This document shows positions 1 to 7,093 of a stretch of 10,811 nucleotides of DNA, in pieces (position 1 is the stretch's first letter; each line of letters starts with the position of its first letter). The DNA is from Acidobacteriaceae bacterium. GTDB taxonomy: Bacteria; Acidobacteriota; Terriglobia; Terriglobales; Acidobacteriaceae. The notes below the pieces were generated by a model, which saw only the letters and a program-made list of their open reading frames with translations, did no database searches and was not told the origin of the DNA. The stretch spans positions 657 through 11,467 of the forward strand of contig PLKY01000390.1 in assembly GCA_003140785.1 (NCBI GenBank). Reading direction: 5' to 3'. The position numbers and the translations under genes are program-made.

Positions 1-3000
1 CAGGCGCAGGTGCCCGGTGTGGCCGGAACTTGGAAGGACCTCACAGACAACGTCAACGTGATGGCTGCCAACCTGACAGAACAGGTCCGCGGCATTGTGA
101 AGGTCGTGACTGCCGTCGCTAACGGTGCACTCACGCAGAAGCTCACCGTGAACGCCAAGGGCGAGGTGGCAGCGCTCGCCGAGACCATCAACAACATGAC
201 CGACACGTTGGCCACCTTCGCCGACCAGGTGACAACGGTGGCCCGCGAAGTGGGGGTGGAAGGCCGCCTTGGCGGGCAGGCCAACGTGCCCGGCGCTGCA
301 GGTACGTGGAAGGACTTGACGGGCAACGTGAACCTGCTCGCGGACAACCTGACCAACCAGGTGCGCGCGATTGCCGAAGTCGCAACAGCCGTGACCAAAG
401 GCGACTTGACCCGCTCCATTCAAGTGGAAGCTCGCGGCGAAGTGGCCGAGTTGAAAGACAACATCAACACCATGATCGACAACCTCCGGCTCACGACCGA
501 CCGCAACACCGAGCAGGATTGGTTGAAGACGAACCTCGCGCGCTTCACTGGCATGTTGCAGGGCCAGCGCGATCTGGCGACCGTGGGTCGCATGTTGCTG
601 TCGGAACTCGCGCCGTTGGTCAACGCGCAGCAGGGCGTCATTTATCAGATGGGCATCGAGTCGACCGCGCCCGACGGCAGCCTCGTGCTGCTCTCGACCT
701 ACGCCGACACACCGGACGGCTACATAAAGGAAGTCAGAATTGGCGAAGGCATGATCGGACAGTGCGCTGCGGAGAAGCGCCGCATGTTGATTACCGAACT
801 GCCGAAGAAAACCGTGCCGATTCGCTCGGGCCTCTTCAAAGCAGTGCCGAAAAATGTGATCGTGCTGCCGGTGCTCTTCGAAGATCGCGTGAAGGCGGTC
901 ATTGAACTGGCCAGCCTCAGCGCATTTACCGCATCACATCTCGCGTTCCTCGAGCAGCTCACAGCCAGCATCGGTATCGTGCTCAACTCCATCGAAGCCA
1001 CGATGCAGACCGAAGGCCTGTTGAAGCAGTCGCAGCAGCTCGCTACAGAATTGCAGACCCAGCAAAAAGAGCTGCAACAGACCAACGAGCAGCTCGCGCA
1101 AAAGGCACAGCAGCTGGCCGAACAGAACTACGAAGTGGAACGCAAGAACCAGGAGATCGAACAGGCGCGCCGCGCTTTGGAGGAGAAGGCGCGCGAACTG
1201 GCGTTGACTTCGAAATATAAATCCGAGTTCCTCGCTAACATGTCGCACGAGTTGCGCACGCCGCTCAACTCGATCCTCGTGTTGGGCCAGCAGCTTGCTG
1301 AAAACCCGGATGGAAGCCTGACGGCGAAGCAGGTTGAATTCGCGCGCACGATTCATGGGGCGGGTACCGATCTTCTCAACCTCATCAGCGATATTCTCGA
1401 TCTTTCCAAGATCGAATCTGGAACGGTTTCGGTCGAAGCGGAAGAAATATTCTTCGGCGCACTGCTCGACACAGTCTCGCGCCCCTTCCGTCACGAGGCG
1501 GAAAATCGCAAGCTGCTCTTCGAAGTGACGAGCGATCCGCGCATGGGCCGCAGCCTGGTGACGGACTCGAAGCGTCTCCAGCAGGTTCTCAAAAACCTGC
1601 TTTCGAACGCGTTCAAATTCACCGAACAGGGAGGCGTCCGGCTTACCGTTTCCAGCGCTTCAGAGGGTTGGAGCAACGATCACCCGATTCTGAGCGGGGC
1701 CGGTTCGGTGGTTTCGTTCTCAGTCTCCGACACCGGAATCGGCATTCCACCAGAGAAGCAGCGCATCATCTTCGAGGCTTTCCAGCAGGCCGATGCAGGC
1801 ACAAGCCGCAAATACGGTGGAACGGGCCTCGGCCTCGCCATCAGCCGCGAACTCGCGAGCTTGCTCGGCGGCGAAATCCAATTGCGCAGCACGCCGGGGC
1901 ACGGTAGCACTTTCACGCTTTACCTTCCTCAGACTTATGTTGGTCCCGCGGCAACAAGCATCGTTAGAACAGAGAAGACAGGCGGATCGCCGCAAGCCAT
2001 GCCTGTCTTCATCACAACCGTTACCGCAGTCGAACAGGAAGCCAGGATCGAAGACGATCGCAACAACCTCAGTGAGGGTGATGCGATCCTGTTGATTGTC
2101 GAAGACGATCCACACTATGCTCGCGTATTGTGCGATTTGTCGCGAGATAAAGGCTTCAAGGTTCTGAGCGCGATGACCGGCGCCGAGGCTCTATCGCTGG
2201 CGCAGGAGTACAACCCGACGGCGATCTCGCTCGACGTCTTTCTGCCCGACATGCTCGGGTGGACTGTCCTGAATCACCTGAAGCAAGACGCGCGAACCCG
2301 CCACATTCCCGTGCAAATGCTCACCCTCGATGAAGACCGGCATCATGGCCTGTCGCGCGGCGCGTTCGCGTTTGTCACCAAGCCCACTTCAACCGAGGAC
2401 CTGGACGCGGCTCTCACGCGCATCAAGGACTACTCGCAGCCGCGCCGCAAGCGGCTCCTGCTCGTGGAGGACAATCCTGCCGAGGTGCTGAGCACGCGTG
2501 AATTGCTGTGGCATGAGGACATCGACATTGAGGCCGCAGACTCCGGCGCGGCCGCGATTGCCGCATTGGAGAAGGGAGGCTACGACTGCGTCGTGCTCGA
2601 TCTGCGCTTGCCCGACATGACCGGTTTTGAGGTCCTGGAGCAGCTGCGCGATCGGCCACAATTGAAGGATCTACCCGTGGTCGTCTTCACCGGCCGCGAG
2701 CTGACGGCTGAGGAAGATGCGCAACTCCGCACCCTCGCTCGCAGCGTCGTCTTGAAGGATGTGGAATCGCCCGAACGCTTGCTTGATGAAACCGCACTCT
2801 TCCTGCATCGCGTGGTTGGCGACCTGCCGCAGTCGAAGCAGCAGATGCTCGACCGCCTCCACCGATCCGACGATGCGTTGGCAGGACGCAAGGTGCTCGT
2901 GGTCGACGATGACGTGCGCAATATTTTCGCGCTTAGCAGCGTGCTGGAACGCCGCGGAATGACAGTGCTCTCCGCTGGTACGGGACGGGAAGCGATCGAA

Positions 3001-3252
3001 ACCATCGAAAAAACAGCCGATCTGGCCATTGTTTTGATGGACATCATGATGCCTGAGATGGACGGCTACGAAACCATGCAGGTGATTCGGCAGAACGCTT
3101 CACTTCGGCGGCTGCCCATCATCGCGCTCACAGCCAAGGCGATGAAGGGCGACCGCGAAAGATGCCTGGAAGCAGGCGCTTCAGAGTACCTAGCCAAACC
3201 AGTAAACACCGAACAGTTGCTTGCAGCATTGCGGATGTGGTTGCATCGTTAA
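1..3252 (+). CDS. Hybrid sensor histidine kinase with HAMP repeats, GAF and three receiver domains (5' end outside window)
   Basis: The reading frame is open from base 1, so the N-terminus is missing; GTG at position 10 lies inside a HAMP repeat and is not a real start. With that codon as residue 1, poly-HAMP units cover about 1-160. VPG.AGTWKDLT recurs at residues 1 and 93, a 92-residue period typical of Nik1-like (group III) kinases. A GAF-like domain follows at about 187-330, then a Gln/Glu-rich coiled coil at 337-400. HisKA has its phospho-acceptor His413 in SHELRTPLNSI. HATPase_c has the N box LKNLLSNAFKF, DTGIGI at 574-579 and GTGLGLAIS. Three receivers follow, with acceptors Asp742, Asp864 and Asp1011, and each keeps its acidic pocket and a Lys. 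By family knowledge it autophosphorylates on His and passes phosphate to Asp. The visible part has no transmembrane segment, DNA-binding domain or Hpt domain. It sits 126 bp upstream of a second kinase on the same strand. Confidence 0.95.
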   Translation, partial: QAQVPGVAGTWKDLTDNVNVMAANLTEQVRGIVKVVTAVANGALTQKLTVNAKGEVAALAETINNMTDTLATFADQVTTVAREVGVEGRLGGQANVPGAAGTWKDLTGNVNLLADNLTNQVRAIAEVATAVTKGDLTRSIQVEARGEVAELKDNINTMIDNLRLTTDRNTEQDWLKTNLARFTGMLQGQRDLATVGRMLLSELAPLVNAQQGVIYQMGIESTAPDGSLVLLSTYADTPDGYIKEVRIGEGMIGQCAAEKRRMLITELPKKTVPIRSGLFKAVPKNVIVLPVLFEDRVKAVIELASLSAFTASHLAFLEQLTASIGIVLNSIEATMQTEGLLKQSQQLATELQTQQKELQQTNEQLAQKAQQLAEQNYEVERKNQEIEQARRALEEKARELALTSKYKSEFLANMSHELRTPLNSILVLGQQLAENPDGSLTAKQVEFARTIHGAGTDLLNLISDILDLSKIESGTVSVEAEEIFFGALLDTVSRPFRHEAENRKLLFEVTSDPRMGRSLVTDSKRLQQVLKNLLSNAFKFTEQGGVRLTVSSASEGWSNDHPILSGAGSVVSFSVSDTGIGIPPEKQRIIFEAFQQADAGTSRKYGGTGLGLAISRELASLLGGEIQLRSTPGHGSTFTLYLPQTYVGPAATSIVRTEKTGGSPQAMPVFITTVTAVEQEARIEDDRNNLSEGDAILLIVEDDPHYARVLCDLSRDKGFKVLSAMTGAEALSLAQEYNPTAISLDVFLPDMLGWTVLNHLKQDARTRHIPVQMLTLDEDRHHGLSRGAFAFVTKPTSTEDLDAALTRIKDYSQPRRKRLLLVEDNPAEVLSTRELLWHEDIDIEAADSGAAAIAALEKGGYDCVVLDLRLPDMTGFEVLEQLRDRPQLKDLPVVVFTGRELTAEEDAQLRTLARSVVLKDVESPERLLDETALFLHRVVGDLPQSKQQMLDRLHRSDDALAGRKVLVVDDDVRNIFALSSVLERRGMTVLSAGTGREAIETIEKTADLAIVLMDIMMPEMDGYETMQVIRQNASLRRLPIIALTAKAMKGDRERCLEAGASEYLAKPVNTEQLLAALRMWLHR

Positions 3253-3289
3253 TGTTCCTCATTGTCGATGTGCTTCAGAGGAGAACGCC

Positions 3290-3382
3290 ATTTATCGAAT
3301 GAGTATTTTTGATCGGGCGGTAAAGCTTCTGGTTATGCCGGTAGCCGCTTCGTGCGGAGATGCGAGGAGCAAAGACCGATGA
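3290..3382 (+). CDS. Possible small ORF (27-30 aa) overlapping the next kinase gene by ATGA
   Basis: In the gap between the two kinase genes a frame runs from ATG at 3299 (27 codons) or from ATT at 3290 (30 codons). Its stop TGA at 3380-3382 overlaps the ATG of the next gene (3379-3381). A strong Shine-Dalgarno-like AGAGGAG lies at 3277-3283. It is 6 nt before the ATT, a rare start codon, but 15 nt before the ATG, which is long. The ATG-initiated peptide would be MSIFDRAVKLLVMPVAA followed by a short polar tail, with a mildly amphipathic or hydrophobic start. I recognise no family. The four-base overlap is typical of translationally coupled genes, so this could be a leader or coupling ORF. 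It is short enough to be chance. Confidence 0.3.
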   Translation: MYRMSIFDRAVKLLVMPVAASCGDARSKDR

Positions 3383-5025
3383 CGGCAGACAAAATCAACA
3401 TCCTAATGGTCGATGACCAACCGGCTAAGCTCCTGAGCTATGAAGTGATCCTCGCGGACCTGGGGGAGAATCTCATCAAGGCGCATTCGGCAAGCGATGC
3501 GCTGAACATTCTCCTGAAGACCGACATCGCTGTTGTGCTGATGGATGTGAGCATGCCGGATGTCGATGGATTCGAGCTCGCCGACGTGATCCGACAGCAT
3601 CCTCGCTTTCAGAAGACCGCAATCATCTTCATCTCCGGAGTCCACCTTGCCGACTCCGACAAAATCCAAGGTTACCGCAGCGGTGCGGTCGATTACATTT
3701 CGGTCCCCGTCATTCCGGAGGTGCTGCGCGCCAAGGTTGCCGTATTTGTCGAACTGCACCGGAAGACGCGCATGCTGGAGAAGCTGAACAGCGAGCTCGA
3801 ACGGCGTGTAATGGAACGCACCGAGGAACTGCAGCAAAGCGAAGCGCGCTTTCGCACCCAGGCGAATCTGCTGGAGCTTGTGTCCGAGGCCATTATCGTG
3901 CGCGGCCTTGAAGGAGAAATCCAGTTCTGGAATGCCGGTGCTGAATCGCTCTATGGCTGGACCCGTGAAGAAGCGATTGGCCAGAAATTGCACGTCATGC
4001 TGCATACAGGTTTTCCCGTTTCTCAAGAGGACGTGGAAAAGGCTCTCACGGAGAACGGGAGCTGGCGGGGAAACTTGGTTCAGCAAACCAGAAATGGACG
4101 TGAAATCGTCGTTGCGTGCCGCAAGACGTTGAACCGCGAAAGTAATACGGTGCTCGAGGTGAGCCGCGACATCACCGTCCAGTTGAAGGCGGAAGATGCG
4201 TTACGCGAGAGTGAAAAGCTGGCCGCGATGGGGCGTGTCGCAGGCATCATCGCGCATGAAATCAATAATCCCCTTGCGGCTATCACTAACATTTTTTACC
4301 TGCTGCGCAACCACCCATCCTTAAATGATGAGGCGCGCAGTTACGCGGATGCCGCCGAGCAGGAACTGGTTCGTGTTTCCCACATAACCCGCCAAACTCT
4401 CAGCTTCTACCGGGAATCGAAACAGCCCACGCCGGTTCGGGTTCACGAGCTCCTCGACGATGTTGCTGAACTTCAGAATCGTGCCTTTCAGGTGAACAAA
4501 ATTCAATTGCGGAAGAAGTATTCCAGCGCCAGCAATGTGACAGGTTTCCCCGTGGAACTTCGCCAGGTGTTCCTGAACCTGATTGCCAATGCGGTTCAGG
4601 CCATGCCAAGCGGAGGAACCTTGCGGCTTCATGTACACGAAGCAACTGATTGGCTGACGCAAAGGCGCGGGCCGACAATCTCCGTGATTGACACCGGCGT
4701 CGGCATCAAGCCCGAAGACGCACAGCGGCTGTTTGAGCCCTTCTATAGCACCAAGGCGGCCAAGGGCACAGGCCTGGGACTGTGGATCAGCAAAGGCATT
4801 CTGCAAAAATATGACGGGCGCATTTCGTACCGAAGTTATCGCCGCAATAGTGGATGCGTCACCTGTTTCCGTGTGTTCATTCCTGGAAATGGAACGTTGA
4901 ATCTTGTTCAGGACGGGAGCGATGGCGCAGCGAGTCTCGATCGGGCACACACGAACAACGGCAATGGAGAATGGCGAGCGTCGGAGGCCTCGAATCCTGC
5001 CATGCAGACGACGCTCTTACGCTGA
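3379..5025 (+). CDS. Receiver-PAS-histidine kinase (response regulator/sensor kinase fusion)
   Basis: A 548-aa protein. I chose ATG 3379 over the in-frame GTG at 3352 because AGGAG (3365-3369) lies 9 nt upstream and the receiver starts immediately after it. The order is an N-terminal receiver (about 5-125, acidic pair Asp12/Asp13, acceptor Asp56 in LMDVSMPD, Ser86), a short coiled coil (about 128-160), a PAS domain (about 160-270, FWNAGAESLYGW core), HisKA with His293 in IIAHEINNPLAAI, and HATPase_c (N404 in LIANAVQAM, DTGVGI from 438, then GTGLGLWIS). The last roughly 35 residues are a low-complexity polar tail. It is soluble, with no membrane segment and no DNA-binding domain. The position of the conserved receiver Lys is Val109 (DYISVPV), which is odd for a switching receiver. 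From family knowledge and position, it probably takes phosphate from, or is tuned by, the upstream hybrid kinase; that link is inferred. Confidence 0.93.
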   Translation: MTADKINILMVDDQPAKLLSYEVILADLGENLIKAHSASDALNILLKTDIAVVLMDVSMPDVDGFELADVIRQHPRFQKTAIIFISGVHLADSDKIQGYRSGAVDYISVPVIPEVLRAKVAVFVELHRKTRMLEKLNSELERRVMERTEELQQSEARFRTQANLLELVSEAIIVRGLEGEIQFWNAGAESLYGWTREEAIGQKLHVMLHTGFPVSQEDVEKALTENGSWRGNLVQQTRNGREIVVACRKTLNRESNTVLEVSRDITVQLKAEDALRESEKLAAMGRVAGIIAHEINNPLAAITNIFYLLRNHPSLNDEARSYADAAEQELVRVSHITRQTLSFYRESKQPTPVRVHELLDDVAELQNRAFQVNKIQLRKKYSSASNVTGFPVELRQVFLNLIANAVQAMPSGGTLRLHVHEATDWLTQRRGPTISVIDTGVGIKPEDAQRLFEPFYSTKAAKGTGLGLWISKGILQKYDGRISYRSYRRNSGCVTCFRVFIPGNGTLNLVQDGSDGAASLDRAHTNNGNGEWRASEASNPAMQTTLLR

Positions 5026-5111
5026 AACAAAAGTGCCGCAGATGTCCCAAAGTCCGGAAGACCATTTCGGGGCTCGACAACGGGATTGACGTTTAATTTC
5101 CACCGCCAAAA

Positions 5112-5141
5112 ATCCCAGCTTTCGCCATGGGTCGCTATAAT
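5112..5141 (+). promoter_or_regulatory. Candidate sigma70-type promoter upstream of hpf
   Basis: TATAAT at 5136-5141, in the context GCTATAATTCC, matches the bacterial -10 consensus exactly. The sequence 17-18 bp upstream (TCCCAG or ATCCCA) is a poor -35. A TTGACG at 5086-5091 is too far away (44 bp) to pair with it. Transcription would start near 5148, giving an hpf leader of about 225 nt. Moderate to low confidence because only one element is good. Confidence 0.4.
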
Positions 5142-5150
5142 TCCTCACAT

Positions 5151-5162
5151 GCGCTGCAGCGC
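5151..5162. repeat. Perfect 12-bp palindrome just downstream of the -10 box
   Basis: GCGCTGCAGCGC is its own reverse complement. It starts 10 bp after the end of the TATAAT hexamer, so it would cover the first transcribed bases. That is a common place for a repressor operator. It could also be a chance GC-rich palindrome. Confidence 0.4.
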
Positions 5163-5372
5163 GGTGAGTCGTTCCCTGATCCCGACTTCGAAGGTTCGCT
5201 CCGCTGGCGGTCCGTGCGCTGTCTACACCTATAGGATTTTTCGTCGTAAAACTTGGTGATGAGCGTCCTTGCGTTGCCCCGTCGAATGAGCCATCGTTAT
5301 TCGTAGTTCTCGGCCGGAGTCAGACGCCAGAAGAACCAAAATGCCAGCAGAACAGGACCGGAGGGGCTGACG

Positions 5373-6002
5373 ATGCAAGTGGAGTTGACAGCCAGACAGG
5401 TGAAAGTCTCCAAGGCGTTGCGTACGCAAGCCGAGGATGGTATGGACCGAATTGCACGGATACTTGGCCGGACCACAAGCGCAAGTGTCATCTTTCGCGT
5501 CCAGCGGCATTTGCAGATTGCCGAATTGACGGTGAAGGCGCGCCTCCAGACCATTGTGGCTGCCGGTCAAGCCGATTCGATGGAGTCCGCCTTGCGCGAA
5601 GCATTGGCACATGCGGAGCACCAGGCCTTGCGCTATCGGGACAGGCACTTGACGCGCAAGCGCATGCCGAAAGAGGAAAAAGTGCTGACCGCGCCGCCGG
5701 TCGTCCGGCCCAAGTCACGGCCCTCCATGCCTCCGGAAGCGTTTGTCAACGGAAAGCTTGCGGGCCCGAAGGCTCGGGCGGCTATTGCCGTACATTCATT
5801 CCCGACAAATACTGCGGTGGTTGAGCCCCACATAGTCTCCAGCGCTGAGGCAGTTGCCATGAAGCCGATGACCATTGAGGAGGCTGTGAAAGAAGCTGAG
5901 TTTCGAGACCGTGATCTTTTGGTCTTTCGCAATGCAGGTGGAGAGTTGTACGTGCTCCATCGGCGGCGCGATGGACAGATGGAACTGGTCGAGATTCCGT
6001 AG
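5373..6002 (+). CDS. hpf: Ribosome hibernation promoting factor, long form
   Basis: A 209-aa protein with a strong Shine-Dalgarno (GGAGGGG, 5360-5366) 6 nt before the ATG. Residues 1 to about 98 are the ribosome-binding S30AE/HPF domain, beginning MQVELTARQVKVSKALR. Residues ~99-160 are a Pro/Ala-rich linker. Residues ~163-209 are the C-terminal dimerisation domain (KPMTIEEAVKEAE, DLLVFRNA, LYVLHRRRDG). Long HPFs bind the 30S decoding and mRNA channel in resting cells and pair two 70S ribosomes into inactive 100S dimers through the C-terminal domain; that is family knowledge. The linker is on the long side. The gene lies before rapZ, the usual rpoN-hpf-rapZ type of neighbourhood, but rpoN is not upstream here. 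Stationary-phase or starvation control is likely by analogy only. Confidence 0.93.
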   Translation: MQVELTARQVKVSKALRTQAEDGMDRIARILGRTTSASVIFRVQRHLQIAELTVKARLQTIVAAGQADSMESALREALAHAEHQALRYRDRHLTRKRMPKEEKVLTAPPVVRPKSRPSMPPEAFVNGKLAGPKARAAIAVHSFPTNTAVVEPHIVSSAEAVAMKPMTIEEAVKEAEFRDRDLLVFRNAGGELYVLHRRRDGQMELVEIP

Positions 6003-6010
6003 AATTGTTC

Positions 6011-6072
6011 GCGCGAGCCTTCAAAGTCTCGCGCAGATTCCAATCACCGGTTTCCGGTTACCTGGACCGGTG
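6011..6072 (+). other. Two potential hairpins between hpf and rapZ
   Basis: Stem 1: GCGCGAG (6011-6017) with CTCGCGC (6028-6034), 7 perfect pairs and a 10-nt loop, starting 9 nt after the hpf stop. Stem 2: CACCGG (6045-6050) with CCGGTG (6067-6072), loop 16 nt. Neither is followed by a T-tract, so a simple intrinsic terminator is not supported. They may separate hpf from rapZ expression by processing or attenuation, or be incidental. Confidence 0.3.
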
Positions 6073-6124
6073 CTTTCATCCTGCTTCCATTCATTTGCGC
6101 ACCGATTCGGTGTACGATGTGCCC

Positions 6125-7054
6125 ATGATACCTTTGTCGCAGGTGTCCCCCACTCCATCCAACAAATTGCCTGCCGACGGTATCGTGGCAAAAACGAAAC
6201 CGGAAAAGGAACTGGTCATCCTGACCGGCATCTCTGGCGCCGGCAAGGCGTCGGCTCTCAGGAATTTTGAAGATCTGGGCTACCACGCTGTGGATAATCT
6301 TCCGCTGGAGCTCCTGACCGAGTTCGCCGGCCTGGTGGGCAAGTCAAGCGAGATCGAACGCGCAGCCATCGTGGTTGATGTGCGCGAAGGTCAGACACTG
6401 GATCGGCTCCCTGAAATCCTGAAGCAGGTCAAGCAAATCCTTCCCACGCGCGTCGTCTTCCTCGATGCGCAGGACGCCGTGTTGGTGAGGCGCTACTCCG
6501 AGACACGACGCCCGCACCCGCTGCGCCGGTCCGAAACCGTCGAGCGGTCCATTGTAGAAGAGCGTCAGCTACTGGAACCGATCAGAAACGTGGCCGATAC
6601 TCTGGTCGACACTTCAAACTTCAACGTGCATGAATTGCGCGCACACATACAACAGCGATTCAGCCTTGAAGAGCAAACCAAGCGCCTGCTGGTGAGTGTA
6701 GTAAGTTTCGGTTTCAAGAACGGCGTGCCTTTGGACGCCGACCTGGTTTTCGATGTGCGTTTTCTGCCCAATCCTCATTTTGTACCCGAATTCCGCAAAA
6801 AAACCGGCAAGGACCCGAAGGTCGCAGCCTATGTGAGGGGCTTTCCGCAGACCAAGGAATTTCTGGGCAAGGTCACGGAGCTGATGCTTTACCTGCTGCC
6901 GCATTACGTAGAAGAGGGCAAGAGCTATTTGACCGTGGGCTTTGGCTGCACAGGCGGCCAGCATCGCAGCGTAATGATGGCCGAGGAGATGACAAAGCGT
7001 CTCAGGAAAGCGGGCTATCAGGTGAAGGCAGTACACCGCGACATTCCGCGGTAA
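6125..7054 (+). CDS. rapZ: RapZ-family nucleotide-binding protein (YvcJ/YhbJ)
   Basis: 309 aa from ATG 6125, or 289 aa from GTG 6185. The second is closer to the family length (about 285-290), and neither start has a clear Shine-Dalgarno. The N-terminal kinase-like domain has a P-loop, GISGAGK (35-41 from the ATG), followed by ALRNFEDLGYHAVDNLP as in RapZ. Lys41 is followed by Ala-Ser, whereas E. coli RapZ has Ser directly after the Lys. The C-terminal domain has SFGFKNGVP, DVRFLPNPHF and the signature GCTGGQHRS (274-282). In E. coli RapZ is an adaptor that steers RNase E to the sRNA GlmZ and senses glucosamine-6-phosphate. Outside enterobacteria the role is less clear; nucleotide binding is conserved. 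It follows hpf on the same strand after ~120-180 bp. Confidence 0.93.
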   Translation: MIPLSQVSPTPSNKLPADGIVAKTKPEKELVILTGISGAGKASALRNFEDLGYHAVDNLPLELLTEFAGLVGKSSEIERAAIVVDVREGQTLDRLPEILKQVKQILPTRVVFLDAQDAVLVRRYSETRRPHPLRRSETVERSIVEERQLLEPIRNVADTLVDTSNFNVHELRAHIQQRFSLEEQTKRLLVSVVSFGFKNGVPLDADLVFDVRFLPNPHFVPEFRKKTGKDPKVAAYVRGFPQTKEFLGKVTELMLYLLPHYVEEGKSYLTVGFGCTGGQHRSVMMAEEMTKRLRKAGYQVKAVHRDIPR

Positions 7055-7093
7055 GTGAGCCGCGTAACACTTCGCGTTGATCCGTTGCTCCTT

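Larger units (their letters stand above)
5026..5372. other. 347-bp intergenic region before hpf
   Basis: No convincing gene on either strand. The first ~60 bases after the kinase stop show no clear hairpin plus T-tract terminator. The middle holds a good -10 hexamer at 5136-5141 and a 12-bp palindrome at 5151-5162. The remaining ~210 bases would be a long untranslated leader of hpf if that -10 is used; I could not recognise a riboswitch or other named RNA in it. Confidence 0.6.

Noticed and set aside
10..560. Tandem duplication at the left edge suggesting a recent repeat expansion
   Set aside because: The 276-bp periodicity is the normal 92-residue poly-HAMP repeat of this kinase class, and the copies are diverged.
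306..905. A 199-codon + strand frame inside the hybrid kinase gene
   Set aside because: It overlaps the HAMP/GAF coding frame, is Arg/Gly/His rich as expected for an out-of-frame read of GC-rich DNA, and has no ribosome site.
934..1494. A 186-codon minus strand frame opposite the kinase
   Set aside because: Antisense to the coiled coil and HisKA; its Leu/Phe-rich composition mirrors the Gln/Glu/Lys codons of the real gene.
4321..4950. A 209-codon minus strand frame opposite the second kinase
   Set aside because: Antisense to HATPase_c with recognisable motifs on the + strand; no independent support.
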